From contig JAIVJG010000168.1 of the NCBI GenBank assembly GCA_020200155.1, positions 1-52,214 of the forward strand: a stretch of 52,214 bases of DNA, written 5' to 3'. The DNA comes from Acidobacteriota bacterium (GTDB taxonomy: Bacteria; Acidobacteriota; Blastocatellia; Pyrinomonadales; Pyrinomonadaceae). This document shows, in pieces, positions 16,786-24,465 of the stretch. Position 1 is the stretch's first letter; each line of letters starts with the position of its first letter. The translations under genes were made by a program, and so were the position numbers. The notes under the pieces are model-generated. The model did no database searches, was not told the origin of the DNA, and saw nothing but the letters and a program-made list of their open reading frames with translations.

Positions 16786-18003
16786 ATGAGATATTTCGAC
16801 CTGCCGCCCGTCATCGAGCGCATGTTGCTGGCTTCGGACAAAATCAGCGACCTGAATTTCTCCGTCGGGCAAGCGCCGCAGGTGGAGATCAACGGTAAGT
16901 TGACGCCCGTCCAGCCGCTCGGCGTGCAAAAGCTGACACCGTTCCAGACAGAGATCATCGCGATGTCGCTGTTGGAGGGAAACTCGGAGGCAGCGCACCG
17001 TCTCGTCAACACAGGCTCGGCAGACCTCAGTTACAGCATCCCTTCGCGCACGCGCTTCCGCGTCAACATCTTTCAGCAACGCGGCACCTACTCGATTGTA
17101 ATGCGCGTCATCCCCACAGAAGTGCCGACGCTTCAGTCGCTCAGCCTGCCGTCTCACCTCGCCGACATTGCCGAACTGCGCAACGGCATCGTGCTCGTGA
17201 CGGGGCCGACCGGCGCGGGTAAGAGTTCGACGCTCGCCGCCATCATTGACCGCATCAACGAGACTCATCACCACCACATCGTGACCATCGAAGACCCCAT
17301 CGAGTTTCTCCACACGCACCGGAATTCGACTATCAACCAGCGCGAGGTCGGTTCCGACGCGAAGGACTTCCCGTCGGCCCTGCGCGCCGCGTTGCGGCAG
17401 GCCCCGAAGGTGATTCTCATCGGCGAGATGCGCGACTACGAGACGACCGAGAGCGCGCTCGAAGCCGCCGAGACGGGCCACCTCGTGCTCTCGACGCTGC
17501 ACACGATTGACGCCTCGAAGACCATTGACCGTATCATCGGCCTCTACCCGAAGAACGAGGAGCAGGTCATCCGCACGCGCCTCGCACAGACATTTCGCTA
17601 CATCATCTCGCAGCGCCTGCTGCCACGCGCCGACGGCGGAGGGCGCGTCGCGGCGGTCGAGGTTCTGAGGTCTACGCCGCGCACGCGCGAATACATTAAC
17701 GAGGGTGAGTCCGAAGGCAAGTCGCTGCTTGATGCGATGCACGACGGCAAGCTCGACGGCATGCAGGACTTCGACTCGGTCATCAAGGATATGATCGAGC
17801 GGGGAACCATCACGCTGGAAGACGGCCTCGCCTTCGCCACTAATCCGAACAACCTGATGCTCGCGCTCAAGGGAATGTCCGCCGCCGACGAATTCGTGCC
17901 CGCAGACAAATTCACGAGCAGCATCAAGCCCGTCGTGAGACGCAACCCCGTCGCCCCACCCCGAACCGCGTCGAGCGCCTCGATGTTGGATATGATCGAA
18001 TAA
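16786..18003 (+). CDS. pilT: PilT/PilU-type pilus retraction ATPase
   Basis: A 405-residue secretion-type hexameric ATPase that powers pilus disassembly and twitching. Walker A is GPTGAGKS (140-147), the Asp box TIEDPIEFLH (167-176), the Walker B region VILIGEMRD (209-217, Glu214) and the His box TGHLVLSTLHT (230-240). The N-terminal domain carries SDLNFSVGQAPQVEINGKL. A C-terminal tail of about 45 residues (VRRNPVAPP and onward) looks flexible. It is separate from the pilNOP block at 6-9.5 kb; no PilB or PilC is in the window. PilT and PilU cannot be told apart here. Confidence 0.92.
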   Translation: MRYFDLPPVIERMLLASDKISDLNFSVGQAPQVEINGKLTPVQPLGVQKLTPFQTEIIAMSLLEGNSEAAHRLVNTGSADLSYSIPSRTRFRVNIFQQRGTYSIVMRVIPTEVPTLQSLSLPSHLADIAELRNGIVLVTGPTGAGKSSTLAAIIDRINETHHHHIVTIEDPIEFLHTHRNSTINQREVGSDAKDFPSALRAALRQAPKVILIGEMRDYETTESALEAAETGHLVLSTLHTIDASKTIDRIIGLYPKNEEQVIRTRLAQTFRYIISQRLLPRADGGGRVAAVEVLRSTPRTREYINEGESEGKSLLDAMHDGKLDGMQDFDSVIKDMIERGTITLEDGLAFATNPNNLMLALKGMSAADEFVPADKFTSSIKPVVRRNPVAPPRTASSASMLDMIE

Positions 18004-18011
18004 AACAGACG

Positions 18012-18107
18012 CCGGAAGTAAGAAGGCAGAGGTTGGTAAGAAGACTTAAACCCTGTCCGGATTCTCCGGCCTTCACAATCAATTCAGTCAACCTTCGACT
18101 TCTTAGT
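18012..18107. repeat. Intergenic hairpin R6 (weak)
   Basis: The left arm (about 18017-18040, AAGAAGGCAGAGGTTGG) partly complements the right arm (about 18086-18107, CAACCTTCGACTTCTTA). It is of the same style as the other intergenic palindromes but more degenerate, and lies directly before the next ATG. Confidence 0.45.
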
Positions 18108-18108
18108 T

Positions 18109-18891
18109 ATGATTGTCACCTGCCCGACCTGCACCACGCGTCTACAACTGGACGACTCAAAGATTCCGGCGCGCGCCTTCAGCGTGCGTTGTCCGAAGTG
18201 CGAGCAGATCATAGACGCGGAGCCGCCCGCCGGTCAGAAGACCGACGCGACTGACGCCGCAGGCAAGCCGCCCGTCTCGACGCGCCCGCAGCAGGAGACG
18301 AATGTGCAACCGCCCGCTGCAATGCTTAGCGAAGAATTTCAGCCGGAGGAGGCGTCCGCGTCCCGCGCGAGCGAAGCAGACTTGATGCGCCTGCTGGCGA
18401 CGCTCATGCAACGAGCCGCAGTCGAGTATGCCGGCCCTCAGACGAACACGCGACAACCAGATCCGGATCGCCGCCGTGCGCTCCTGTGTCTCGGCTCCGT
18501 GCATTGCGACGCGGTCGCGCGCGGGTTGGCCGGAAGCCAGTATCAGGTCTTCGTGGCGAAGGACACGGCGCAGGCCATGGAGCACATGCGCGAAGAAAAG
18601 ATGGACGTGGTGGTGCTCGACAACGAGTTCGACATGATGGCGCAGGGCACGGCCTTCATCAGCCGCGAACTCAACACGCTGCGGATGGTGGATCGCCGGC
18701 GCGTTCTTCTCGTCCAACTCTCGACAACGGCGCGCACGGGCGACGCACACGCGGCTTTCCTCAATAACGCCAACCTCATCGTCAACAACTCCGATGTAGA
18801 AAAGCTGCCGCACGCCCTCGAAAAGAACATTCGCGAGCTGAACGATCTTTATCGCCACTTCAACAAGGCACTCAATCAGGCCAGTCTGTAA
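18109..18891 (+). CDS. MJ0042 zinc-ribbon plus receiver-like protein
   Basis: A 260-residue protein. Residues 1-36 form an MJ0042-type zinc ribbon (CPTC at 5-8, CPKC at 28-31). Residues 40-120 are a disordered linker. Residues 122-245 look like a response-regulator receiver (RRALLCLGS, MDVVVLDNEFDMM, RRVLLVQLS), with Asp171 at the phosphoacceptor position. The acidic pocket and the conserved Lys are not clear, so phosphorylation is uncertain. It is downstream of pilT on the same strand; similar zinc-ribbon proteins often lie near motility or secretion genes in Myxococcota and Acidobacteriota. Role unknown. Confidence 0.65.
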   Translation: MIVTCPTCTTRLQLDDSKIPARAFSVRCPKCEQIIDAEPPAGQKTDATDAAGKPPVSTRPQQETNVQPPAAMLSEEFQPEEASASRASEADLMRLLATLMQRAAVEYAGPQTNTRQPDPDRRRALLCLGSVHCDAVARGLAGSQYQVFVAKDTAQAMEHMREEKMDVVVLDNEFDMMAQGTAFISRELNTLRMVDRRRVLLVQLSTTARTGDAHAAFLNNANLIVNNSDVEKLPHALEKNIRELNDLYRHFNKALNQASL

Positions 18892-19232
18892 ATTTGCCGC
18901 GCGAAGCTTGTCTGACAGTCGCCGCGCCTTGAGCCGCACCACTTCGTCACGCGAGCGCGGCATCCGATAGCGTAAGCTCTCTACGCTAAGGCATCGGCTC
19001 GCGATCTTATCTTCTCGACATCTTAAGCTCTGAGCACATAATCTTATGGTCTGACGACGGCAGGGCTTCACCTGCTCGTTCGTGGAATCGCGCCGCGCTT
19101 CAGGCTGTTAAGACATCGCACGACCCCGCGCCGTGTGCGTGAGCTTTGCCTTTTGGCGCGGGCGCTGCGCAAAATACTTTGCGTCGCAAGGGTGAAGGTA
19201 TAACCTCTGTCCGGTGAGAGAGGATTCAGGAG
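18892..19232. other. Intergenic region with a bulged hairpin
   Basis: No gene is seen. At 18964-18997 an outer CCGAT/ATCGG stem and an inner AGCGTA/TACGCT stem form a hairpin with a five-base bulge. A TATAAC -10-like element lies near 19199, upstream of the CDF gene. No tRNA fold was found. Confidence 0.4.
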
Positions 19233-20204
19233 ATGGTTTCGGCGAACGGGCATCAACACAGGCACGGCGCGCACGGGCACTCGCAAGAGGGCGGGCGTGC
19301 GGCGCGCAGCCGTCGAAGATTGCTGATGGTGCTGGCGCTGACCGCCGCATACATGCTGGCCGAGGCGCTGGGCGGATGGTGGACGGGCAGCCTCGCGCTT
19401 TTGGCCGACGCCGGACACATGCTGACGGACGTGGCGGCGCTCGCGCTCGCCCTGACGGCTCTCTGGTTCGGCTCACGCCCCGCGACGCCGAGCAAAACTT
19501 TCGGCTACTACCGTCTCGAAATCCTCGCCGCGTTCGTCAACGGCGTGGCGCTCGTCGTCGTCTCGCTCTTCATCTTTTACGAAGCCTACTGGCGCTGGCT
19601 CGCGCCGCCGACGATTGAGCACAGCGGCGTGATGATGCTGGTTGCGACGGGCGGACTCGTCACGAATCTTCTGTGCGCGTGGATGCTGCACGGCGCGCAC
19701 GAGGACGACTTGAACATGCGCGGCGCGTGGCTGCACGTCATCAGCGACGCGCTCGGCTCGGTCGGGGCGATTGCCGCCGGCGCGCTGGTGGCGTTCTTCG
19801 GGTTCTATCGCGCCGACCCGCTCTTCAGCGCGTTGATCGGCGTGCTCATCATCTGGAGTTCATGGAATTTAATCCGCGAGGCGACCAACGTGCTTCTCGA
19901 AGGCACGCCCGCGCACATCAACCTCGCGTCGGTCGAGGACGCCATCCTCGACACGGAGGGCGTCGAGGACGTGCACGACCTGCACGTCTGGACGATTACG
20001 TCCGGGCGCGAGGCGTTGAGCGCCCACGTCATCCACGCGCACGCCATCTCGCAGCCCGAACTCCTGAAGGAACTGCGCGCCAAACTACAGGAACGCTTCG
20101 GCGTTGACCACCTGACGATCCAGATGGAGACGGAAGACTTCGAGGACGAGACCTTTCACTTCTGCGCTTCGGGCACGGCCTGCTTCCGCTCGGCGAGAGA
20201 ATAG
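19233..20204 (+). CDS. Cation diffusion facilitator metal exporter
   Basis: A 323-residue inner-membrane transporter of the CzcD/ZnT type that exports Zn(II) or similar ions in exchange for protons. A His-rich N-terminus (HQHRHGAHGHS) precedes six membrane helices. The metal site is LLADAGHMLTD (Asp59, His62, Asp66) in helix 2 and HVISD (His168, Asp172) in helix 5, the His/Asp pattern of zinc-selective members. A cytoplasmic ferredoxin-like domain follows (VHDLHVWTITSG). The C-terminus adds HFCASGTACF, with extra Cys residues. RBS-like AGGAG lies just before the ATG. It lies 2.7 kb from a metallothionein-like gene. Confidence 0.92.
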   Translation: MVSANGHQHRHGAHGHSQEGGRAARSRRRLLMVLALTAAYMLAEALGGWWTGSLALLADAGHMLTDVAALALALTALWFGSRPATPSKTFGYYRLEILAAFVNGVALVVVSLFIFYEAYWRWLAPPTIEHSGVMMLVATGGLVTNLLCAWMLHGAHEDDLNMRGAWLHVISDALGSVGAIAAGALVAFFGFYRADPLFSALIGVLIIWSSWNLIREATNVLLEGTPAHINLASVEDAILDTEGVEDVHDLHVWTITSGREALSAHVIHAHAISQPELLKELRAKLQERFGVDHLTIQMETEDFEDETFHFCASGTACFRSARE

Positions 20205-20265
20205 AAAAGAGTCCGGAGGTGGAGTCTGCGACTTTGACCAACCTCTCATCTCTGATCGCTGTTTT

Positions 20266-20508
20266 ATGGAAATCAACCTTCTGCTCGTGCTCGACCTACG
20301 CGAACAGGCGTCGCTTCAGGCGGCGCTGGTCACGCACGGCGCGCCGGATTGCCTCGTGACGCTCGCGCTCACGGGCGCATGCCGCATCCCGACGCTCGAC
20401 GAAGCGCGGCAACTGCGCCGCTGGCTCGCCGAGACGCGCGCCTCCGGCAAGACAGACTTCACATCGCTCAACGTCATCGAGCGCGAACTGGCTCGCTTCG
20501 GAGTGTAA
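20266..20508 (+). CDS. Small hypothetical protein
   Basis: An 80-residue protein with no recognised family. It opens with a strand-like MEINLLLVLDL, followed by a helix-rich, arginine-containing region (TLDEARQLRRWLAETRASG) and VIERELARFGV at the end. The codon use matches the neighbours. The start follows CTGTTTT with no Shine-Dalgarno. It lies between the CDF gene and the broken larA-type gene. Confidence 0.55.
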   Translation: MEINLLLVLDLREQASLQAALVTHGAPDCLVTLALTGACRIPTLDEARQLRRWLAETRASGKTDFTSLNVIERELARFGV

Positions 20509-20541
20509 ACTTGTGTAGAGGGGGCGCGGGTAAAGGGTAGA

Positions 20542-21563
20542 ATGGCTCAGATCAAATCAGGTTACGGACGCGACGCCGTCTCGTTTGAGTTTGACGAGGA
20601 GCGTTTCCAAGTGCTCGACATGGAAGCCGGCGACGAACGGCCACTGTCGGACGCAGAGATGGGGGCGTTGATTGACGACCCTTTTGATTCGCAGCCGCTC
20701 GAAGACATTCTCTCGCCGGGCGAGAGCGTGCTCGTCGTCGTGTCCGACGCGACGCGTGCGACGGCGAGCGCGCAGGTTCTGAATTTGCTGGTGCGGCGGC
20801 TGGTTTTAACTTCCACTACTTCGCCGGATTCACGGGCGGGCGCAAGAGCGTCTGCCCCGGACTGGCCTCTTCGCGCACGATTGCGGCGACGCATTTGCAG
20901 GCGCTCGACTTCGAGCGTGGCGGGCGTCGCGCGGGCGTCGGCGCGGGTCGCCTCGACGGCAACGCCGTCCACGAAGAATGCGAGCGCATCGCGGCGGAGG
21001 CCGCGCCGTCTTTTCTCATCAACACGGTGTTGGACGAGCGCGGGCGCGCGGTGCGTCTCTATGCCGGCGACTGGCGCTCCGCGCACCGTCTGGCCTGCGC
21101 CGAATACGCCGACACACACACGGTCAAGATTCAGGAGAAGCGTCCCGTCGTCGTCGCGTCGGCGGGCGGCGCGCCCCACGACATCAATCTCATACAGGCG
21201 CACAAGGCTCTGGAGATGGCTGCGGACGCCTGTGTGGAAGGTGGCGAGATTATCCTGCTGGCCGAATGCGCGGACGGCTTCGGGCGCGAGGATTTTCTGA
21301 AGTGGTTCGACGTGAAAGACGCGCGCGAGATGGAAGCGCGCCTGCGCGAGAATTATGAAGTGAGCGGGCAGACCGCATGGTCTCTCCTGACGAAGGCCGA
21401 GCGCTTCCGCGTCCATCTCGTCTCGCAACTCGCGGACGAAGACGTGCGGCGCATGCGTCTGCATCCATCGCGCACGCTCGGCGAGGCGCTCGCGCAAACT
21501 CAAACGAACGCGCACGGCTACGTCATGCCGCGCGGCGCGACGTTAATGCCCGTAGTTGGTTGA
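20542..21563 (+). pseudogene. LarA/DUF2088-type protein, internal deletion and frameshift
   Basis: Related to the nickel-pincer lactate racemase LarA family. The first frame (20542 to about 20803) gives an intact N-terminus up to VVVSDATRATASAQVLNLL then VRRLV. The second frame resumes at about 20805 with FNFHYFAGFTGGRKSVCPGL, a hallmark of the family's central part, and runs cleanly to 21563. Something like 80-100 codons normally between these (including the first metal/pincer His region) are missing, and the joint is out of frame. Neither part has other stops. The product cannot be a working LarA. A recent deletion or an assembly error would both explain it. Confidence 0.8.
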
Positions 21564-21596
21564 GTGTGAAGGGCCGCACAAGGTCGCCGAGACATT

Positions 21597-22127
21597 ATGC
21601 CTTTACCTATCGCACACGGACTACTGGGCGCGAGCATCGTCGCGGCGGTGCATCCAGACGCGCCTTTCACTGATGGCCGGCGCTTCCGTCTCCCGCTGAT
21701 GGTCGGAGCGCTTTTAGCCAACTGCCCTGACGCGGATTTTTTGCTCGTCTGGGCGCTCCACGATAGGAGTTGGCATCGCGGATTCACACACTCGCTCGTC
21801 TTCGCGCTCGTCGTGAGTCTGTTGTTGCTCGCCTATCTCGGCAGGTCGCGCACACGCGCGGCGCTGGCTTACGGGCTGGCCTTTACCTCGCACGGCGTGT
21901 TGGACTTCATCACGACGAAGGTTGGCGGAGGCGTCAAACTGCTGCTGCCGTTTTCGTCACAGCGTTTGTCTTCACAGGTTCTGGAAAGTTCAAACGCCAA
22001 CGGCGAATCGGAAAGTGAGGAGAACGAAAGTGAAACCGGCAATCAAAAGGGCGCTGTGCCTTGCGCTGTTCGCGCTCGCGTGCGCGGCGGGCGCGAGCGC
22101 GCAGCAAGCAACAACGGTGACGAGTGA
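21597..22127 (+). CDS. DUF457/YdjM-type membrane metal-dependent hydrolase, odd C-terminus
   Basis: A 176-residue frame. MPLPIAHGLLGASI, ANCPDADFLL, then WHRGFTHSLVFAL and SHGVLDFIT are the His/Asp motifs of the YdjM (DUF457) inner-membrane family, of which the biochemistry is poorly known. After GGGVKLLLPFSSQRL (about 125) the homologous part ends, and a polar tail (ESESEENESETG and onward) overlaps the next gene by 98 bases in another frame. The true C-terminal membrane segment has probably been lost. Confidence 0.65.
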   Translation: MPLPIAHGLLGASIVAAVHPDAPFTDGRRFRLPLMVGALLANCPDADFLLVWALHDRSWHRGFTHSLVFALVVSLLLLAYLGRSRTRAALAYGLAFTSHGVLDFITTKVGGGVKLLLPFSSQRLSSQVLESSNANGESESEENESETGNQKGAVPCAVRARVRGGRERAASNNGDE

Positions 22128-22707
22128 TCCGCGACCGGGCGAGACGCGCGTGCCGCTCGCGCAGGCCGCGACGGCTTTCGACGTGGCGGGACGCGAAGCT
22201 TTGCGGGGTCGCCTCCGCACGCAGGCGCTCGCGGGCACGCCCGAAGCGCCCGTGCGTAACACGCGCATCGTCGTCGAAAATCGCAGCCGGATTTTCTATA
22301 ACTACGTGGCGGGCTGGGCGACGTTTTACGACGCGGAGGGCGTGCGTTGCGGCGAGGGACTGTGGAAACTGGAGGCGTTCGCGCCGGACGAGTCGGTCGA
22401 GGTGGACACGCCGGGCCTGCGCCTGACCTGTACACCTTCGACGTGGCGGCTCGCCGCCACCACGCTGCTCACGCGCACGGGCGACGTGGCGAAGCCGTCT
22501 GAGGGAGCGCCGCCGCCCGCCGAGGGAAGCGTCCAGACATCAGCAGCAGACGCCGCCGTCACGACCTCCCCGGCGACGGGCGCGACAGCGATGCCGCCGC
22601 TCGAAATCAACGTCAACGGCAAAACCATTCCGCTCCAACTCGGCAACCCGCTCGAAATCGTGGTCGGCAAAGAGCGCGTCCGCATCGTCGTCCAGCCCGT
22701 GCCGTGA
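22030..22707 (+). CDS. Secreted protein, unknown function
   Basis: A 225-residue exported protein. The GTG start at 22030 is preceded by GAGGAGAACGAAA. A signal peptide (1-24) ends at ASAQ. The first domain (about 60-145: VRNTRIVVENRSRIFYNYVA, WATFYDAEGVRCGEGLWKLE) looks like a beta sandwich. A low-complexity Ala/Pro/Thr linker follows, then a final strand pair (MPPLEINVNGKTIPLQLGN). I do not recognise the family. The start lies within the tail of the DUF457 frame, which supports the view that that tail is not genuine. Confidence 0.6.
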   Translation: MKPAIKRALCLALFALACAAGASAQQATTVTSDPRPGETRVPLAQAATAFDVAGREALRGRLRTQALAGTPEAPVRNTRIVVENRSRIFYNYVAGWATFYDAEGVRCGEGLWKLEAFAPDESVEVDTPGLRLTCTPSTWRLAATTLLTRTGDVAKPSEGAPPPAEGSVQTSAADAAVTTSPATGATAMPPLEINVNGKTIPLQLGNPLEIVVGKERVRIVVQPVP

Positions 22708-22877
22708 AGAGCGAGGATGAAGGCGGAAGGATGAAAGCGCGGCTTCTCTGAAGCCTCTGCCTTCGCAGCGTCGCTCATCCCTGCTCTCTTTGACTTGACT
22801 GTGCTGTTCTGCGGGACGAAACTTACTCAGACGGTCAAGCCCGACTGCTACTGGTTTTCGTAAGGAGGTGAATTGAG

Positions 22878-23033
22878 ATGGCGGATGAGAAGAAAGAGAA
22901 TAAGTGCGCGCGCGCGACCTGCGAGTGTTCCGTCGCGCAAGGCAGTAAGTATTGCAGCGAGCAGTGTGAGGACGCGGCCAAGGTACACATGATGGAGATC
23001 GGCTGCACCTGTCATCACCCGGAATGCGCTTAA
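22878..23033 (+). CDS. Metallothionein-like protein
   Basis: A 51-residue protein with nine cysteines: CARATCEC, YCSEQCEDAA, IGCTCHHPEC. The order CxxxxCxC, YCSxxC, GCxCxHxxC is that of bacterial SmtA/BmtA metallothioneins, which sequester Zn, Cd or Cu. A near-perfect ribosome site AAGGAGGTG lies seven bases before the ATG, the strongest in the window. A long terminator-type hairpin follows. With the CDF exporter 2.7 kb away it makes a small metal-handling neighbourhood. No ArsR/SmtB-type repressor is next to it. Confidence 0.85.
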   Translation: MADEKKENKCARATCECSVAQGSKYCSEQCEDAAKVHMMEIGCTCHHPECA

Positions 23034-23043
23034 CCCGATGATC

Positions 23044-23082
23044 GCGGCTCTCAAACGCCCTGAGTGGGCGTTTGAGAGCCGC
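23044..23082. terminator. 17-bp perfect hairpin after metallothionein gene
   Basis: Arms 23044-23060 and 23066-23082 pair over 17 bp without mismatch around the loop TGAGT. There is no T run after it, so it may terminate weakly or stabilise the mRNA end. Confidence 0.65.
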
Positions 23083-23467
23083 ACACTTTAACGAATCGTC
23101 CAGCTTCCAACCCATCCAAAAAAGTCCTACGAGTCGCAACACGCCGATAGCTCACAGCCTTTTCAAGTTTGAGTTTCCCGGAGGACGACTGCCTGACGCT
23201 CGTTTCCGCATCTCGCATCGCGTCGAGAGGGTCGGCATGTCGAGTGATACCCGCTTGCTTCGTTCGCGATACTTGTTCGGGCGCATCTCTCCCGTAGCGG
23301 ATTGCAACGAAATTGTAATCAAGTTTTCGACCGCAAAGTCGCAACTGCCCTTACCCCTCGCACATCACACCAGCGCTCGTCTCTGCCACAGGTTGCCGGT
23401 CGCCCGCGCATACGCGTAGGCACGCGCGCACCCGTAGCGGGCACACTCGAACCTCTAAGGAGAAATT
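23083..23467. other. Intergenic region without a recognised gene
   Basis: I see no credible gene. Frames present on both strands give no family-like sequence. A GGAGGA and repeated CCCGTAGCGG words (about 23290 and 23431) occur. The region ends with AAGGAGAAATT, the ribosome site of the next gene. Confidence 0.4.
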
Positions 23468-24256
23468 ATGTCTGGAAAATTTCTGACCACCGTTTTAGCC
23501 GTCGCGCTCGGTTCCACAATTTCTTTCGCACAGGCGCACAACACTCGTGCGTCTGCGAACGCGGGCGGCTCCGCGTCTGCGCACGGCGATGGACGGCAGT
23601 TGAGCATTGCATCAGGCACGCAACTCACAGCGCAACTTCAAAGCACACTCGACGCGGGCAAAGCGCGTGTGGGCGATGAGGTTGTTTTGAAAACCACCGA
23701 GGCCATCAAGTCGAACGGCCAGACAATCGTCAAGAAGGGCGCGCGCCTCGTCGGCAGGGTCACGGACGTAAGCCGGAAGGCGAAAGGTAGCGCCGAGTCG
23801 AGCGTCACACTTTTGTTCGACCGGCTGGAGAACGGTTCGCTGTCTGCTCCCATCTCCGCCACGATTAATTCGGTGACGCAGGCCACGACGCGCGCACGTA
23901 TCAACGAGGACGAGGCGAGCGCGGACGCGTCCGCGAGCAGCCGCAGTTCGACGCGCACGCAGGGCAACTCAGGCGGTGGTGGCGGTGGCTTGCTGGGCGG
24001 CGTGACGGGCGCGGTCGGCAGCACCGTCGGGGCGACGACGCGGACTACAGGCGACGTGCTGAACGGCACGACCGAAACGGTCGGCGGCGCAGTGAGCGGC
24101 GTCGGTCGCACGCTCGGCCAGGTACGCGTCACGCAGTCGGGCAGCGCGTCGGTCGAGGGCACGTCCACACTCTCGCTCACCGGCGGCAACCTGCGACTCG
24201 ACAAAGGCACGACCTTCCGCCTGACGGTTAACGAATCGGCAAATGTGAATCAGTAA
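23468..24256 (+). CDS. Secreted Gly/Thr-rich protein
   Basis: A 262-residue exported protein: signal peptide 1-21, then a domain (about 45-140) with LSIASGTQLTAQLQSTLDAG, VGDEVVLKTTEAIKSNGQ and KKGARLVGRVTDVSRKAKG. This resembles the small TrbI/VirB10-like or SH3-like beta domain seen in acidobacterial secreted proteins. Residues 150-225 are Gly/Thr/Val-rich with VGGAVSGVGRTLG-type repeats. The end (GGNLRLDKGTTFRLTVNES) mirrors the first domain. AAGGAGAAATT precedes the ATG and a strong terminator follows. Function unknown. Confidence 0.62.
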   Translation: MSGKFLTTVLAVALGSTISFAQAHNTRASANAGGSASAHGDGRQLSIASGTQLTAQLQSTLDAGKARVGDEVVLKTTEAIKSNGQTIVKKGARLVGRVTDVSRKAKGSAESSVTLLFDRLENGSLSAPISATINSVTQATTRARINEDEASADASASSRSSTRTQGNSGGGGGGLLGGVTGAVGSTVGATTRTTGDVLNGTTETVGGAVSGVGRTLGQVRVTQSGSASVEGTSTLSLTGGNLRLDKGTTFRLTVNESANVNQ

Positions 24257-24274
24257 AACATCAGGTAGTTAAGC

Positions 24275-24313
24275 AAAAGCCGGCGGCGCAACTTGAGAGC
24301 GCCGCCGGCTTTT
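24275..24313 (+). terminator. Intrinsic terminator
   Basis: A perfect 15-bp stem (24275-24289 with 24299-24313), AAAAGCCGGCGGCGC, with a nine-base loop, ending in TTTTGTG. A classical strong terminator for the secreted protein gene. Confidence 0.9.
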
Positions 24314-24318
24314 GTGTC

Positions 24319-24382
24319 GGAGCAGGAATTGTCTCAGCCCGCATCGTCGCGTGAAGACACGGGCCGAGACAATCCCTGCTCC
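24319..24382. repeat. Second hairpin directly behind the terminator
   Basis: Arms 24319-24341 and 24360-24382 (GGAGCAGGAATTGTCTCAG...) pair over 23 bp with two A-C mismatches. On the minus-strand transcript these would be G-U wobbles, so it folds better there. There is no gene on that strand nearby. Confidence 0.75.
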
Positions 24383-24465
24383 CGCGTATATACCTTCTTC
24401 ACGCATTGATGAGTTAGTCGAGTGCAAGTTAAAGTAAGCGGACGGAGAGGCCAGAGCGTAACAGC

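Noticed and set aside
18892-19232. Possible tRNA or small RNA gene
   Set aside because: I found no cloverleaf, no CCA end and no T-loop GTTCRA; only a bulged hairpin and a -10-like box.
23051-23344. 97-codon minus-strand frame in the gap after the metallothionein gene
   Set aside because: The sequence looks random and it ends inside the 17-bp hairpin; no start signal.
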